From: Lysinibacillus composti
GTDB taxonomy: Bacteria; Bacillota; Bacilli; Bacillales_A; Planococcaceae
Assembly: GCF_016908465.1 (NCBI RefSeq)
Contig: NZ_JAFBDY010000001.1
Span: forward strand, 1 to 64,000
Direction: 5' to 3'
Length of the DNA stretch: 64,000 bases
A program made the position numbers and the translations under genes. The notes beneath the pieces were generated by a model. The model saw only the letters and a list, made by a program, of their open reading frames with translations, searched no databases and was not told where the DNA came from. Shown here piece after piece: positions 46,332-55,604 of this stretch (position 1 is the stretch's first letter; each line of letters starts with the position of its first letter).

Positions 46332-46942
46332 TTGTAGCATATAATAAAAAATACGTTGGAGATGTATTACTAGTCCAATTAGCAACAGAAGCAATCGTAA
46401 ACACGGAAGTTGAAAAAGTGCAAGATGTTGCAATACTAAAAGAAAAAGAAACTGGAGAAATCAAAGCATTTAATTTATTCAATGCAAGTAACTACCTTGA
46501 ATTAGATGTACAAGGTAATGTGGATATTACACCTGAACTAGTACAAAAAATTGAAGCTGCTTTAAAAGAAAACGGAGCACAGGTTTCATTAGATGTAGAT
46601 TTTTCTCCTAAATTTGTAGTAGGTTTCGTTGAAGAAAAAGAAAAGCATCCAAATGCTGATAAATTAAGTATTTGTAAAGTAAATGTTGGAGAAGAAACAT
46701 TGCAAATTGTATGCGGTGCTCCAAATGTAGAAGAGGGTCAAAAGGTTGTAGTAGCAAAAATTGGTGCTGTTATGCCTTCAGGAATGGTTATTAAAGAAGG
46801 AAATTTACGCGGAGTTGATTCATTTGGTATGCTTTGCTCTGCTCGTGAACTTGCAATTCCAAATGCACCATCTGCAAAAGGTATTTTAGTACTAGATGAA
46901 GGTGCAGAAGTAGGACAACCTTTTACGGTCACATCAAAATAA
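46328..46942 (+). CDS. ytpR: tRNA-binding-domain protein YtpR
   Basis: 204 aa. The N-terminal half is DUF4479-like. The C-terminal half is an OB-fold tRNA-binding domain like the PheT N-terminal domain: EKHPNADKLSICKVNVGEE, IVCGAPNVEEGQKVVVAKIG, and DSFGMLCSARELAI. It binds RNA by family; the cellular role is unproven. It ends the ytpQR pair and is closed by a terminator. Confidence 0.9.
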   Translation: MIVAYNKKYVGDVLLVQLATEAIVNTEVEKVQDVAILKEKETGEIKAFNLFNASNYLELDVQGNVDITPELVQKIEAALKENGAQVSLDVDFSPKFVVGFVEEKEKHPNADKLSICKVNVGEETLQIVCGAPNVEEGQKVVVAKIGAVMPSGMVIKEGNLRGVDSFGMLCSARELAIPNAPSAKGILVLDEGAEVGQPFTVTSK

Positions 46943-46955
46943 TCATCTAATATAG

Positions 46956-46998
46956 AGAATTCGCTAAATCATCTAGTATGAGGGCGAATTCTTTTATT
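46956..46998 (+). terminator. ytpR terminator
   Basis: A perfect 9-bp stem, AGAATTCGC (46956-46964) / GCGAATTCT (46984-46992), followed by TTTATTTTT. Confidence 0.85.
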
Positions 46999-47398
46999 TT
47001 TGAAAATGTATTACAGATTTTTTGACAACCTTTTCAAGTTGCTATATAAAGGAATTTTTAAAGAAAAATCGAACATTATACATAAGCACTTTAATTACTT
47101 TCATTTAATTATTAGTCCAAATTGAAATATTTACAAATCTGATTAAAAATTCATTTCAAAAGTTTTCATCTTTTGTTTAAATGTTTTATCATTGTTATCA
47201 TTTTGCAATGTAATTATGATATGCTTTTGCTAAAAGCGTTTCTTTTAAAGAAAGGCAGATTATTTTTATAATGGGGACTCCTTCGCAATAACTTAATCAA
47301 TTTAGGTAATAAGATTTATTGGTTAAAATTAAAAGAGCCCATTTTCTATATTTGACATATAATAAAATGGCTATGTTTTTAGGAAAGAGTGATTAGCA
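46999..47398. other. Long intergenic region before sftA
   Basis: 400 bp, very AT-rich, without an open frame that has a ribosome site. It holds one strong promoter at its left end (47022-47050) and nothing else clearly assignable. A TTGACA at about 47356 lacks a -10 at the right distance. Confidence 0.5.
47022..47050 (+). promoter_or_regulatory. Strong SigA promoter far upstream of sftA
   Basis: Consensus TTGACA (47022-47027), a 17-bp spacer and TATAAA (47045-47050). The first gene downstream starts about 340 bp later, so either sftA has a long leader or a short RNA is made. Confidence 0.65.
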
Positions 47399-50300
47399 AT
47401 GAACTGGTTTAAAAAACATTTATCGAAATTATTTTTAGCTGAAATAGATGATGATGATGATGAATTGATCGAGTACGAAAATGAAAAAGAAGAAAACGTG
47501 AAAAATAATCCACAACAGATTAATCAAGTGAAGAAAGCATCCTTTCGTTTCCCAGTAATATCAGATGATGAACTGGATGATTCAAAGCCTTCCATGAAGC
47601 ATTCTACGAAATTAAACCGTTCACTTGAAAGTCATGGAGATTCATATTCCGTTAATTATGTAAAGTCTTCCATCCAACTCCCATCAGGTTCGCAAGTTTA
47701 TGATGTGGAAGTCTCAAGGATACGTGAATTACTAGAAAAACGGCAAAAGAAAAAAGGTAAACCTACTAGGGTTCATCATTCAATTCAGAGGGTAGAAACC
47801 CAAAAAGTTGAGAAAGTACCAATTCGTCAGGAAAAAAATCGACCACAGGTACCGAAACAAAAAGAAGTTGAGCAAAATACAATAGATCCATATCGAAAGA
47901 GATTTGTACCATCTAAGGTACCATCTCCTATTTACGGTTATTCAAAACCAAGCCCTTTAAATGAACTACTAACGAAAAGAGCAGATGAGGAACCGACAAC
48001 TTCAAAGGATATTGATTCATTAATCTACGATAAAGGCTTGAAGAATGAAAGGGATTTAGAACTTAATAAGGTTGAAGTACACGATGAGTATGAATATGTA
48101 AAAGAAAATAAAGAAGTTGCTGCTACTATGGAAATAATAGAAGAACAAACTTCCATAGAAAAAGTAGAAAACCAAAATACAGTAGAAAAAATTGAAGCTC
48201 CTCTTGCTGAAAAAGTAATCGATGAACCGATCGTTATAGAAAAACAAACCGATGTAAAAACAATAGTGGTTAGTAATGAAGTCATCGGAGAACAAATGAA
48301 TGATGTTCATGTAGAAGAGCAACGTGCAATGGAAGTCAATGAGGTGCAGATTACTGAGGAAAGTACCAATGTAATAATAGAGCAAGACGCCGAGTCAAAT
48401 ACTTACTCAGAAGAAAATGAACTTAGCGAACAAGAAATTAATGAGCAAGCGAATATCAACGAGGATCGAATCTATGAAAAAAATGAAGAGGTTTCAAGAG
48501 TTGCAGACGATGTGGTGGATGATGTAGTAGAGGGAGATTCTCCGAAATTTGAACTCAATGATGAAATTTTAGAAATGGATCCAGCAGTGAACCGTTCATT
48601 GGAAGATGGAGTTCTTCATGAAGAAACAACAATCAGCCAATTGGAAGATAATAATATGGCATTAAATGAGGAAAACGCTCAAGAGAGTTTTTCGACTAAG
48701 AAAGAAGAGTCAAAAGGTAGTAAACTTCCTTTTAATGTACTAATGCTCAAATCTGATAAAGAAAAGTTGGCACTTAAAGAAAAAGCAAAATCATTGTTAT
48801 ACGTGAAAAATAACAATCATACACAACTAACTGAATCAACTCAGCCGTTAACTGTAAAGAAAGAAGTTGAAAATCTTCTAATACAGAATAATGATGATCA
48901 TGATTTAAACGTCCCAAATTTATCATTGAGCAATCCGGTACTACAAGAAGGAAAATCTACTGAAGAACAAGAGGTTGAGACGGAAACTCTGCAAACGGAA
49001 AATGTTGAGGAAATAACAAAACCTATTGTGGTAAATACTTCGAACTCAACTGAAGAAACTCCAATGGAAAATACTGAGGAAGTTGAAAATTCCCCAGTTT
49101 TCATTGAAGCGGAACAAGTTGTAAAGGCTCCTACAAAAGTATATGTAAAACCATCAATTGATTATTTATCTCCGCCAGAAGAGAAAACACAAGATCGTGA
49201 TTGGATGGATAGTCAAGCTGATATTCTTGTAGAAGCGTTATCTCACTTCCAAGTAACAGCACAAATAGAGTCAATTATGCAAGGTCCAGCAGTTACTCAA
49301 TTTGAAATTACAGTTGGTCATGGAACGAAGGTAAGTAAAATACGAAACTTAGCTGATGATCTAAAGCTAGCGCTTGCAGCAAAAGATATTCGAATTCAAG
49401 CCCCTATCCCAGGTAAAAGTTCAATAGGAATTGAGATTCCAAATCGAATTTCACGCGCAGTTCGCTTATCGGAAGTAACAACAAGTGAATCGTTTCAACA
49501 ATCGGAATCTCCTTTAGAAGCTGCTCTAGGACTTGATTTAACAGGTAAACCTGTGACAATCGACTTGCGTAAAATGCCTCACGGTTTGATAGCAGGCGCT
49601 ACTGGTTCCGGGAAGTCAGTTTGCATTAATTCCATATTAGTGAGTCTCCTTTATAAGGCTGATCCGCACGAATTAAAATTAATGTTAATTGACCCAAAAA
49701 TGGTAGAGTTAGCTCCATTTAATCATATTCCTCATTTAGTCAGTCCTGTTATTACGGACGTAAAAGCTGCAACTGCAGCGCTAAAGTGGGCTGTTGAAGA
49801 AATGGAAAATCGTTATCAATTATTTGCTCACGCAGGTGCTCGTGACTTACCACGATATAATAAACTTGCTGAGGCAAATGGAGAATATAATAAAAAGCTT
49901 CCTTATATTCTAATCGTAATAGATGAGTTAGCTGATTTGATGATGATGTCACCGGCTGATGTTGAAGAAGCAATAGCGAGAATAGCTCAAAAAGCAAGGG
50001 CATGTGGAATACATTTAATATTAGCAACGCAGCGTCCTTCAGTAGATGTTATTACTGGTTTAATAAAATCAAATATACCAACCCGTATAGCATTTGCAGT
50101 TTCTTCACAAATTGACTCAAGGACAATTCTTGATGCTCAAGGTGCTGAACGTTTACTAGGCAGAGGCGATATGTTGTATTTAGGAAACGGTATGAGCGCT
50201 CCAACCCGTCTTCAAGGAACCTTTGTGACAGATGATGAAATCGAAGAAGTGATTGAACATGTTAGACAGCAGGGGGAACCAGATTACTTCTTCCAACAAG

Positions 50301-50548
50301 AGGAATTATTAAAAAAAGCAGAAGTAGTTGAAGAGCAAGATGAGTTGTTTGAAGAGGTGTGTCGTTTTGTATTTGAACAGGGTACAGCATCTACTTCTTC
50401 AATCCAACGAAAATACCATATTGGCTATAATAGAGCAGCACGTCTAATTGATATGCTTGAAAAACAAGGATTTGTTTCTGAACAAAGAGGAAGTAAACCT
50501 CGAGAAGTTTATATCACAGAATCTGATTTAACATCAATGTTTGAGTGA
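47399..50548 (+). CDS. sftA: Soluble DNA translocase SftA (FtsK/SpoIIIE family)
   Basis: 1049 aa. No N-terminal membrane helices, as expected for SftA rather than SpoIIIE. Residues 15-570 are a long, acidic, low-complexity linker rich in Glu, Val and Asn with many EQ, VE and NE repeats. The motor follows: Walker A AGATGSGKSVC (about 731) and Walker B LIVIDELADLMM (about 837). A C-terminal gamma winged-helix domain (SIQRKYHIGYNRAARLIDML) reads DNA polarity. It moves DNA away from the closing septum. It is longer than I recall for B. subtilis (about 950), mainly through the linker. Confidence 0.96.
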   Translation: MNWFKKHLSKLFLAEIDDDDDELIEYENEKEENVKNNPQQINQVKKASFRFPVISDDELDDSKPSMKHSTKLNRSLESHGDSYSVNYVKSSIQLPSGSQVYDVEVSRIRELLEKRQKKKGKPTRVHHSIQRVETQKVEKVPIRQEKNRPQVPKQKEVEQNTIDPYRKRFVPSKVPSPIYGYSKPSPLNELLTKRADEEPTTSKDIDSLIYDKGLKNERDLELNKVEVHDEYEYVKENKEVAATMEIIEEQTSIEKVENQNTVEKIEAPLAEKVIDEPIVIEKQTDVKTIVVSNEVIGEQMNDVHVEEQRAMEVNEVQITEESTNVIIEQDAESNTYSEENELSEQEINEQANINEDRIYEKNEEVSRVADDVVDDVVEGDSPKFELNDEILEMDPAVNRSLEDGVLHEETTISQLEDNNMALNEENAQESFSTKKEESKGSKLPFNVLMLKSDKEKLALKEKAKSLLYVKNNNHTQLTESTQPLTVKKEVENLLIQNNDDHDLNVPNLSLSNPVLQEGKSTEEQEVETETLQTENVEEITKPIVVNTSNSTEETPMENTEEVENSPVFIEAEQVVKAPTKVYVKPSIDYLSPPEEKTQDRDWMDSQADILVEALSHFQVTAQIESIMQGPAVTQFEITVGHGTKVSKIRNLADDLKLALAAKDIRIQAPIPGKSSIGIEIPNRISRAVRLSEVTTSESFQQSESPLEAALGLDLTGKPVTIDLRKMPHGLIAGATGSGKSVCINSILVSLLYKADPHELKLMLIDPKMVELAPFNHIPHLVSPVITDVKAATAALKWAVEEMENRYQLFAHAGARDLPRYNKLAEANGEYNKKLPYILIVIDELADLMMMSPADVEEAIARIAQKARACGIHLILATQRPSVDVITGLIKSNIPTRIAFAVSSQIDSRTILDAQGAERLLGRGDMLYLGNGMSAPTRLQGTFVTDDEIEEVIEHVRQQGEPDYFFQQEELLKKAEVVEEQDELFEEVCRFVFEQGTASTSSIQRKYHIGYNRAARLIDMLEKQGFVSEQRGSKPREVYITESDLTSMFE

Positions 50549-50577
50549 TGAGGGGGAAATCCCTCTCATTTTTTTTC
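50548..50577 (+). terminator. sftA terminator
   Basis: ATGAGGGGG / CCCTCTCAT (one G-U pair) with a four-base AAAT loop, then eight T. It begins at the last base of the sftA stop codon. Confidence 0.9.
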
Positions 50578-50762
50578 AAGTGAGAAAATAGACTAAAAGA
50601 GTGCATTTGACTCTAAAAACATAGAATACTACATTTATTGTTTAATATAATTAGTGCTATAATTGGTTATGTTTTTAAAAATAAACTATTATGCACAAAC
50701 TAAATTTAAAATTACATTCGCATATTCAAGTGGGGTCAATTGTATCCCGGGAGGTTTTTAAC

Positions 50763-52064
50763 ATGACAGTATATCATTTTACAGGAATCAAAGGTTCTGG
50801 AATGAGTTCCTTAGCTCAAATTTTGTTTGACTCAGGAGAAAAAGTTCAAGGATCAGATGTTGCAACATATTATTTTACAGAACAACCATTAAGAGATCGT
50901 AATATTACCATTTTAGAATTTAATCCAGATAATATAGAGCCGGGGATGACGGTCATTGCAGGGAATGCTTTTCCTGATGATCATCCAGAACTTGTGCGTG
51001 CAAATGAACTAGGAGTAGAAGTCATTCGATACCACAAATTCCTTGGTGATTATATTAAAAATTATACATCCATTGCCATTACTGGTGCACATGGGAAAAC
51101 ATCTACGACTGGATTAATGAGCCATGTTATCGGTGGATATATGCCAACATCTTTCTTAATTGGGGATGGTACAGGTTCGGGGAAAGAAGAAGCTTCATTC
51201 TTTGTTATGGAAGCTTGTGAATACAGACGTCATTTTCTAGCATACCATCCTGACTATGCTGTCATGACGAATATTGATTTTGACCATCCTGATTATTTCG
51301 CAAATATTGAAGATGTTTATTCTGCATTTCAACAGATGGCATTGCAAGTGAAAAAGGCAATCATCGCTTGTGGTGATGACGAGAACCTTCAAAAAATTCA
51401 GGCAAACGTACCTGTTGTTTATTACGGGTTTGGAACTCATAATGATTTCTCTGCTCGTAACATCGTTAAAACTACTGAAGGTACTACTTTTGAAGTGTAC
51501 GTAAGAAATGAATTCTATGATAAATTCTTCATTCCAATGTACGGAGATCATACTGTATTAAATTCATTAGCCGTTATTTCTTTATGCCATTACGAAGGAA
51601 TACCTGCTCAATTAATTCAAGAACGATTAAGTACTTACTCTGGTGTGAAAAGAAGGTTTACTGAAACAAAAATTGGGAACAATGTCCTTGTAGATGATTA
51701 TGCTCATCATCCAACAGAAATTAAAGCAACTATACAATCTGCACGTCAAAAGTATCCTGATCAGGAGTTAGTTGCCATATTCCAGCCACATACGTTTACA
51801 AGAACACAAGCCTTTTTACAACAATTTGCTGATAGTTTGAAAAGTGCAGATGCTGTATATTTATGTGACATTTTTAGTTCAGCTAGAGAAAAGTCTGGCT
51901 CATTATCGATCCAAGATCTAGTTTCATTGATTGAAGGTAGTGAGGTACTTAAGATTGAATCTATAGAAGTTCTAAAAAATCATAAAGATGCAGTTTTCCT
52001 ATTTATGGGTGCAGGGGATGTTCATAAATTCCAGGATGCATTTGAAGAAAAGCTAAAGAACTAA
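50763..52064 (+). CDS. murC: UDP-N-acetylmuramate-L-alanine ligase MurC
   Basis: 433 aa. It adds L-Ala to UDP-MurNAc, the first peptide step of wall precursor synthesis. The N-terminal Rossmann-like [16 protein letters not shown] leads to the ATP loop [12 protein letters not shown] (about 105), and [12 protein letters not shown] in the C-terminal domain. The start is ATG 50763 behind GGGAGG; the 24 open codons upstream lack a site. It precedes ytxG-ytxH, as in B. subtilis. Confidence 0.97.
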   Translation: MTVYHFTGIKGSGMSSLAQILFDSGEKVQGSDVATYYFTEQPLRDRNITILEFNPDNIEPGMTVIAGNAFPDDHPELVRANELGVEVIRYHKFLGDYIKNYTSIAITGAHGKTSTTGLMSHVIGGYMPTSFLIGDGTGSGKEEASFFVMEACEYRRHFLAYHPDYAVMTNIDFDHPDYFANIEDVYSAFQQMALQVKKAIIACGDDENLQKIQANVPVVYYGFGTHNDFSARNIVKTTEGTTFEVYVRNEFYDKFFIPMYGDHTVLNSLAVISLCHYEGIPAQLIQERLSTYSGVKRRFTETKIGNNVLVDDYAHHPTEIKATIQSARQKYPDQELVAIFQPHTFTRTQAFLQQFADSLKSADAVYLCDIFSSAREKSGSLSIQDLVSLIEGSEVLKIESIEVLKNHKDAVFLFMGAGDVHKFQDAFEEKLKN

Positions 52065-52157
52065 GCATACATGTTGTAAATAGTATAGGGTTTCTTTAAG
52101 AGAAGCGGGAATCCTCTAGATTAGATAGTACGTCAGATGCGAAAGATTATTCGCCGG

Positions 52158-52204
52158 GTAAAAGGGGCCACTCAGGAAGAACAGTGAGTTGGTCCTTTTT
52201 GCAA
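52158..52204 (+). terminator. murC terminator
   Basis: AAAGGGGCCA-CTCA / TGAG-T-TGGTCCTTT form a bulged stem, followed by TT. Confidence 0.75.
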
Positions 52205-52269
52205 ATATTGAAGGAATTATAAAATATTTGTCGAAAAGAATATGTAACTAGTCATAGGAGGTCATCATC

Positions 52270-52758
52270 TTGGAAGTCATTTTATACATCGCGGCATTAA
52301 TTGCAGCAATTGGTTTTTTAGTATTATGTTTTAGCGTAGGTATGACATTATTTTCACTTAAAAACACACTTAACAGTATGGCAGGAACAGTAGCTGGAAT
52401 TGAAGGACAATTAGAAGGCATCACACGTGAAACTACCTTTCTTTTAGAGAAAACAAATTCTTTAGCTGAGGATATTGTGGAAAAATCAGAGAAATTAAAT
52501 ACGGTTGTAAATGCGGTTAAAAATATCGGGGACTCCATTAACGGATTAAATAATTCAATCAATAATATTACTTCTTCAATAACAACTGAAGTTAATAAGA
52601 ATGAGGAAAAAATTGCGCAAGTTGTGCAATGGAGCAATGTTGCCATGGAAATTGCAGAAAAGTGGAAGCAACGTAAAGTGGTGAATCAGGTTGAAGCAGT
52701 TGATGAGGCTGCAGAAGAAGCGATCAAAAACACTTCAAGATTGAAACGCCGTAAATAA
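52270..52758 (+). CDS. ytxG: DUF948 membrane protein YtxG
   Basis: 162 aa from TTG 52270, with AGGAGG upstream. One N-terminal membrane helix (YIAALIAAIGFLVLCFSVGM) is followed by a long amphipathic coiled-coil region (about 35-125) and a basic tail ending RLKRRK. It belongs to the DUF948/YtxG group. In B. subtilis ytxG-ytxH are stress-inducible; no SigB or SigH promoter was recognised here. Confidence 0.88.
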   Translation: MEVILYIAALIAAIGFLVLCFSVGMTLFSLKNTLNSMAGTVAGIEGQLEGITRETTFLLEKTNSLAEDIVEKSEKLNTVVNAVKNIGDSINGLNNSINNITSSITTEVNKNEEKIAQVVQWSNVAMEIAEKWKQRKVVNQVEAVDEAAEEAIKNTSRLKRRK

Positions 52759-52783
52759 AATTACAAAAGGGGATGTGTAGCAA

Positions 52784-53260
52784 ATGGCAGTAGAAAAACC
52801 GAATTATAACGAAGTGAAAGATTTAAATCCATCTCATTTACCTCAAGTTTATACAGGTAATATCGATCCAATTTACGAAGAGGAGACGGTGAATATGAAA
52901 GATTTTGTTATCGGTGCATTTGTAGGAGGAATTGTGGGTGCAGCTGTAGGACTATTATTAGCTCCTAAAGCAGGTAGAGATTTACGTACAGATGTTGCAA
53001 CACAAGCCGTAAATATTCGTGAAAAAAGTCTAGTTCTTTCTTCAACAGCAAAAGAAAAAACTACCCAGTTATCAAATCAAATTAAAGAACAATCGACTCA
53101 ATTAGTTGATAAGGTTAAAACAAAAACAACAAAAGTTCCTACTGTTTTTGATGATGGTACGGTTTCATATGAAGGGGAAGAACCTTTGGAGGAAACAAGT
53201 TCGTCTGAATATACTGAAGGAATGGATATGGCAGAAATATCACGTCCTTCATCCATTTAA
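52784..53260 (+). CDS. ytxH: YtxH-like membrane protein
   Basis: 158 aa. A glycine-rich membrane helix (FVIGAFVGGIVGAAVGLLLAP) at about 43-63 leads to the YtxH hallmark KAGRDLRTDV and a Thr/Gln/Lys helical tail. About 40 residues precede the helix, longer than in many YtxH proteins; an internal ATG at 52895 would give the shorter form, but it lacks the better site. It forms an operon with ytxG. ytxJ, which follows in B. subtilis, is absent. Confidence 0.87.
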   Translation: MAVEKPNYNEVKDLNPSHLPQVYTGNIDPIYEEETVNMKDFVIGAFVGGIVGAAVGLLLAPKAGRDLRTDVATQAVNIREKSLVLSSTAKEKTTQLSNQIKEQSTQLVDKVKTKTTKVPTVFDDGTVSYEGEEPLEETSSSEYTEGMDMAEISRPSSI

Positions 53261-53268
53261 TAAAAGCG

Positions 53269-53298
53269 AAAAGGCTGTCCAATCAAGGACAGCCTTTT
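53269..53298. terminator. Bidirectional terminator shared by ytxH and the FtsA-like gene
   Basis: A perfect 12-bp stem, AAAAGGCTGTCC (53269-53280) / GGACAGCCTTTT (53287-53298), with a six-base loop. The stop codon of the minus-strand gene (53283-53285) is in the loop. Confidence 0.88.
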
Positions 53299-55445
53299 AA
53301 ATTTGTTTCGGTTAATTGAATTTCTAAAATGTCTCCTCCAAAAATATCCTCATGTAGTGATGAAGGCTCTCCATTTCGTAGTACTGTAAATTGACCTTTA
53401 AAGTTTGAAGGAAGCTGCCAATTAGTAAATCGGAAAATATCTTGGTAACGCCAACCTTTTTCTTCGATTTGATTGATTACAAGTTGATCCCCATTTTGAA
53501 CAACTGACTGAGCTTGTCCTATGGTACCATTAATGAAAACTTCATTACACGTTTTTACAAGTTCAATTTCCTCACCTTGGAAAGTCACAATCATTTTATC
53601 CTCAAGTACTAGACTTAAGCGGTTCAATATAGACTGAACATTCGGACATGGTACTTCTTCGATTAATAAATGATCCCCATTACGTAAAGAATATTGTAAT
53701 TTACCCGGTTTTTCATTAATCCAAATTTTAGATGTATGTTCTGGTAGAAACATTCGCTGATTATTAACGGTTATGTAGAAAGGAGAGGTCTTATTAAGTA
53801 AATCAATCCGATTAAGTTGTTTTAAGATTTCCTCAATGGTTTCACTAGTCTTGACCAATACTTGATCATCGTTATGAAGGAAAGTTTCTAAGGAGACCAT
53901 TTTCCCGTTTACCTTCACTTCAGGTTCGATTTCATAGACAGTGTCCTGGATTTTTAATGATTTAATCGAAGCACTATCAATAATATCTTTTAAAGTTGCT
54001 GTTGCATCTTGACCATCTTTGCCTTCTGAAAGCGTAATGACATCGCCATGCTGAATATTAGATTTTGCAGATGCCAATTGACCGTTTACATAGATGGTAG
54101 TAGCCTCACCGTGTCCTCCAGGAATATCGATTTTACCACCATTAACATGAATTGAAATTCCCTTACCAGGTTTTCCATATAATTGTTTCGCCGTTATATT
54201 GGCTACTAGAAATGCATCTGCTACAGTCATTTCTTTCATTTCAAATAAGCGAATGACCTGATCATTTACTGTAACCGACATATATTGTATAGGTGCTTTT
54301 TTTGCGGCAATGGCAATTCCGATAGGTGTAACAAGTTCAGGTGTTACAGGGATCAATTCATTTTTCGTTAAGTTTTGGATGGCATCTATGCCTCTAACAG
54401 CAACACGGTTAACTGGTAATTGTAATATGGAGGCTAATTCTTTTGTTAAGTTGGGAGTTAGGCTACCACCACCAACCAACATAACAGCTTTCGGTGCCTG
54501 CTGATTATTTAAATTTAGGATCTCACGACCAATAGATTTCGCTAGATGTTTGATTGAAGGTGTTAAAGTATTGATTACTTCTTCCCGTGTGTAAACTTGT
54601 TCAAAACCTAATATATCTTGAATAGGAATCGACTCTTCGGTTTGTAATAAGCGTTTTGTTGATTCGGCTATAGGGAAATCTAGTAGATAGTGTTCACTTA
54701 ATGCTTCCGTTATTTCATCGCCTGCAATTGGAACCATACCATATGCTATAATAGTCCCTTTGTCAGTAATTGCGATATCAGAAGTACCAGCACCAATATC
54801 AACTAGCGCGACATTCAATCTTCTCATAGAAGAGGGAATTAAAACGTTTATGGCAGCAATCGGTTCAAGTGTCATCGCTTCCATTTCTAAATCTGCTCTT
54901 TTTAATGCAGCAAGTAGAGATTCGACAACCACACGAGGTAAGAAAGTTGCAATTACTTCAATTGTTACTTCTTCACCTTGTTGGTCTATTAAACTCCCAA
55001 TTTCTTCACCATCTAGCTTATAAAATAAGACGGAGTACCCAACACAGTAATAATGACTTGCTTTTTGAACTTCATCATTTTGTAAAAGCTGTTGTTGTGC
55101 GAGTTGTACAGCTTGTAATTCTAATCTACTAATATCTTCTTCTGTTAAGATTGGCCGATTATTAATTTGAATCGTTAGACTTGCTTGTTCAGTAATCAAT
55201 GATCGTCCTGCAGCAGCAACATTTACTTTTGTTAAGGGACCATGTTTAAACTCAAGTTCTAGCTTTATTTCTTTTATTAAATCAGCCACGTGTACAACAT
55301 TATGTATTTGTCCATCAACCATCACACGTTCTTTATGTTCTTTTATTAATATATCTGTAACATGAAAGTGGTTATCTTGTACTTCTAAAATTATTCCGAC
55401 AACAGAGCGAGTACCAATATCTAATGCGAATAATGTCGAACCCAA
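53283..55445 (-). CDS. FtsA-like actin-fold protein with repeated C-terminal half
   Basis: 720 aa from TTG 55445, chosen because AAAGGAAG lies seven bases before it; 22 further open codons lack a site. Residues 1-385 carry the actin-like ATPase motifs: phosphate-1 FALDIGTRSVVG (about 6), phosphate-2 VDIGAGTSDIAI (about 216) and adenosine VMLVGGGSLTP (about 322). Residues 390-720 hold several units of the form short beta strand, VNG or INE, then NGDxLxI (for example QHGDVITL, HNDDQVLV, RNGDHLLI, QNGDQLVI, FGGDILEI), like beta-grasp/SLBB-type repeats. No membrane helix is visible. True FtsA is much shorter. The function is unknown. Confidence 0.85.
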   Translation of the reverse strand: MGSTLFALDIGTRSVVGIILEVQDNHFHVTDILIKEHKERVMVDGQIHNVVHVADLIKEIKLELEFKHGPLTKVNVAAAGRSLITEQASLTIQINNRPILTEEDISRLELQAVQLAQQQLLQNDEVQKASHYYCVGYSVLFYKLDGEEIGSLIDQQGEEVTIEVIATFLPRVVVESLLAALKRADLEMEAMTLEPIAAINVLIPSSMRRLNVALVDIGAGTSDIAITDKGTIIAYGMVPIAGDEITEALSEHYLLDFPIAESTKRLLQTEESIPIQDILGFEQVYTREEVINTLTPSIKHLAKSIGREILNLNNQQAPKAVMLVGGGSLTPNLTKELASILQLPVNRVAVRGIDAIQNLTKNELIPVTPELVTPIGIAIAAKKAPIQYMSVTVNDQVIRLFEMKEMTVADAFLVANITAKQLYGKPGKGISIHVNGGKIDIPGGHGEATTIYVNGQLASAKSNIQHGDVITLSEGKDGQDATATLKDIIDSASIKSLKIQDTVYEIEPEVKVNGKMVSLETFLHNDDQVLVKTSETIEEILKQLNRIDLLNKTSPFYITVNNQRMFLPEHTSKIWINEKPGKLQYSLRNGDHLLIEEVPCPNVQSILNRLSLVLEDKMIVTFQGEEIELVKTCNEVFINGTIGQAQSVVQNGDQLVINQIEEKGWRYQDIFRFTNWQLPSNFKGQFTVLRNGEPSSLHEDIFGGDILEIQLTETNLKGCP

Positions 55446-55504
55446 AAAATCGCTTCCTTTCAATATAAAATGCACTTTAGCGAGTTGAATCGCTAAATTA
55501 TTAC

Positions 55505-55533
55505 GTGACATTCTGAATATTGTGGATTATAAT
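55505..55533 (+). promoter_or_regulatory. aroA promoter
   Basis: GTGACA (55505-55510), a 17-bp spacer and consensus TATAAT (55528-55533), about 70 bp before the gene. Confidence 0.8.
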
Positions 55534-55543
55534 ATGATTAACT

Positions 55544-55564
55544 TAAAATGTATCATACATTTTA
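55544..55564. promoter_or_regulatory. Inverted repeat at the aroA transcription start
   Basis: Perfect 9-bp arms, TAAAATGTA and TACATTTTA, are separated by TCA. It lies just past the predicted start, in the divergent region with the FtsA-like gene. It may be an operator or a 5' stem-loop that stabilises the mRNA. Confidence 0.5.
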
Positions 55565-55604
55565 GCAATCTGAAAGAGTTGGCTAAAAGGAGATGGAAAA
55601 AGGA

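Noticed and set aside
48025-48385. Two minus-strand frames inside sftA rich in Phe, Ser and Tyr
   Set aside because: These arise from the acidic Glu/Asn/Val-rich linker read in antisense.
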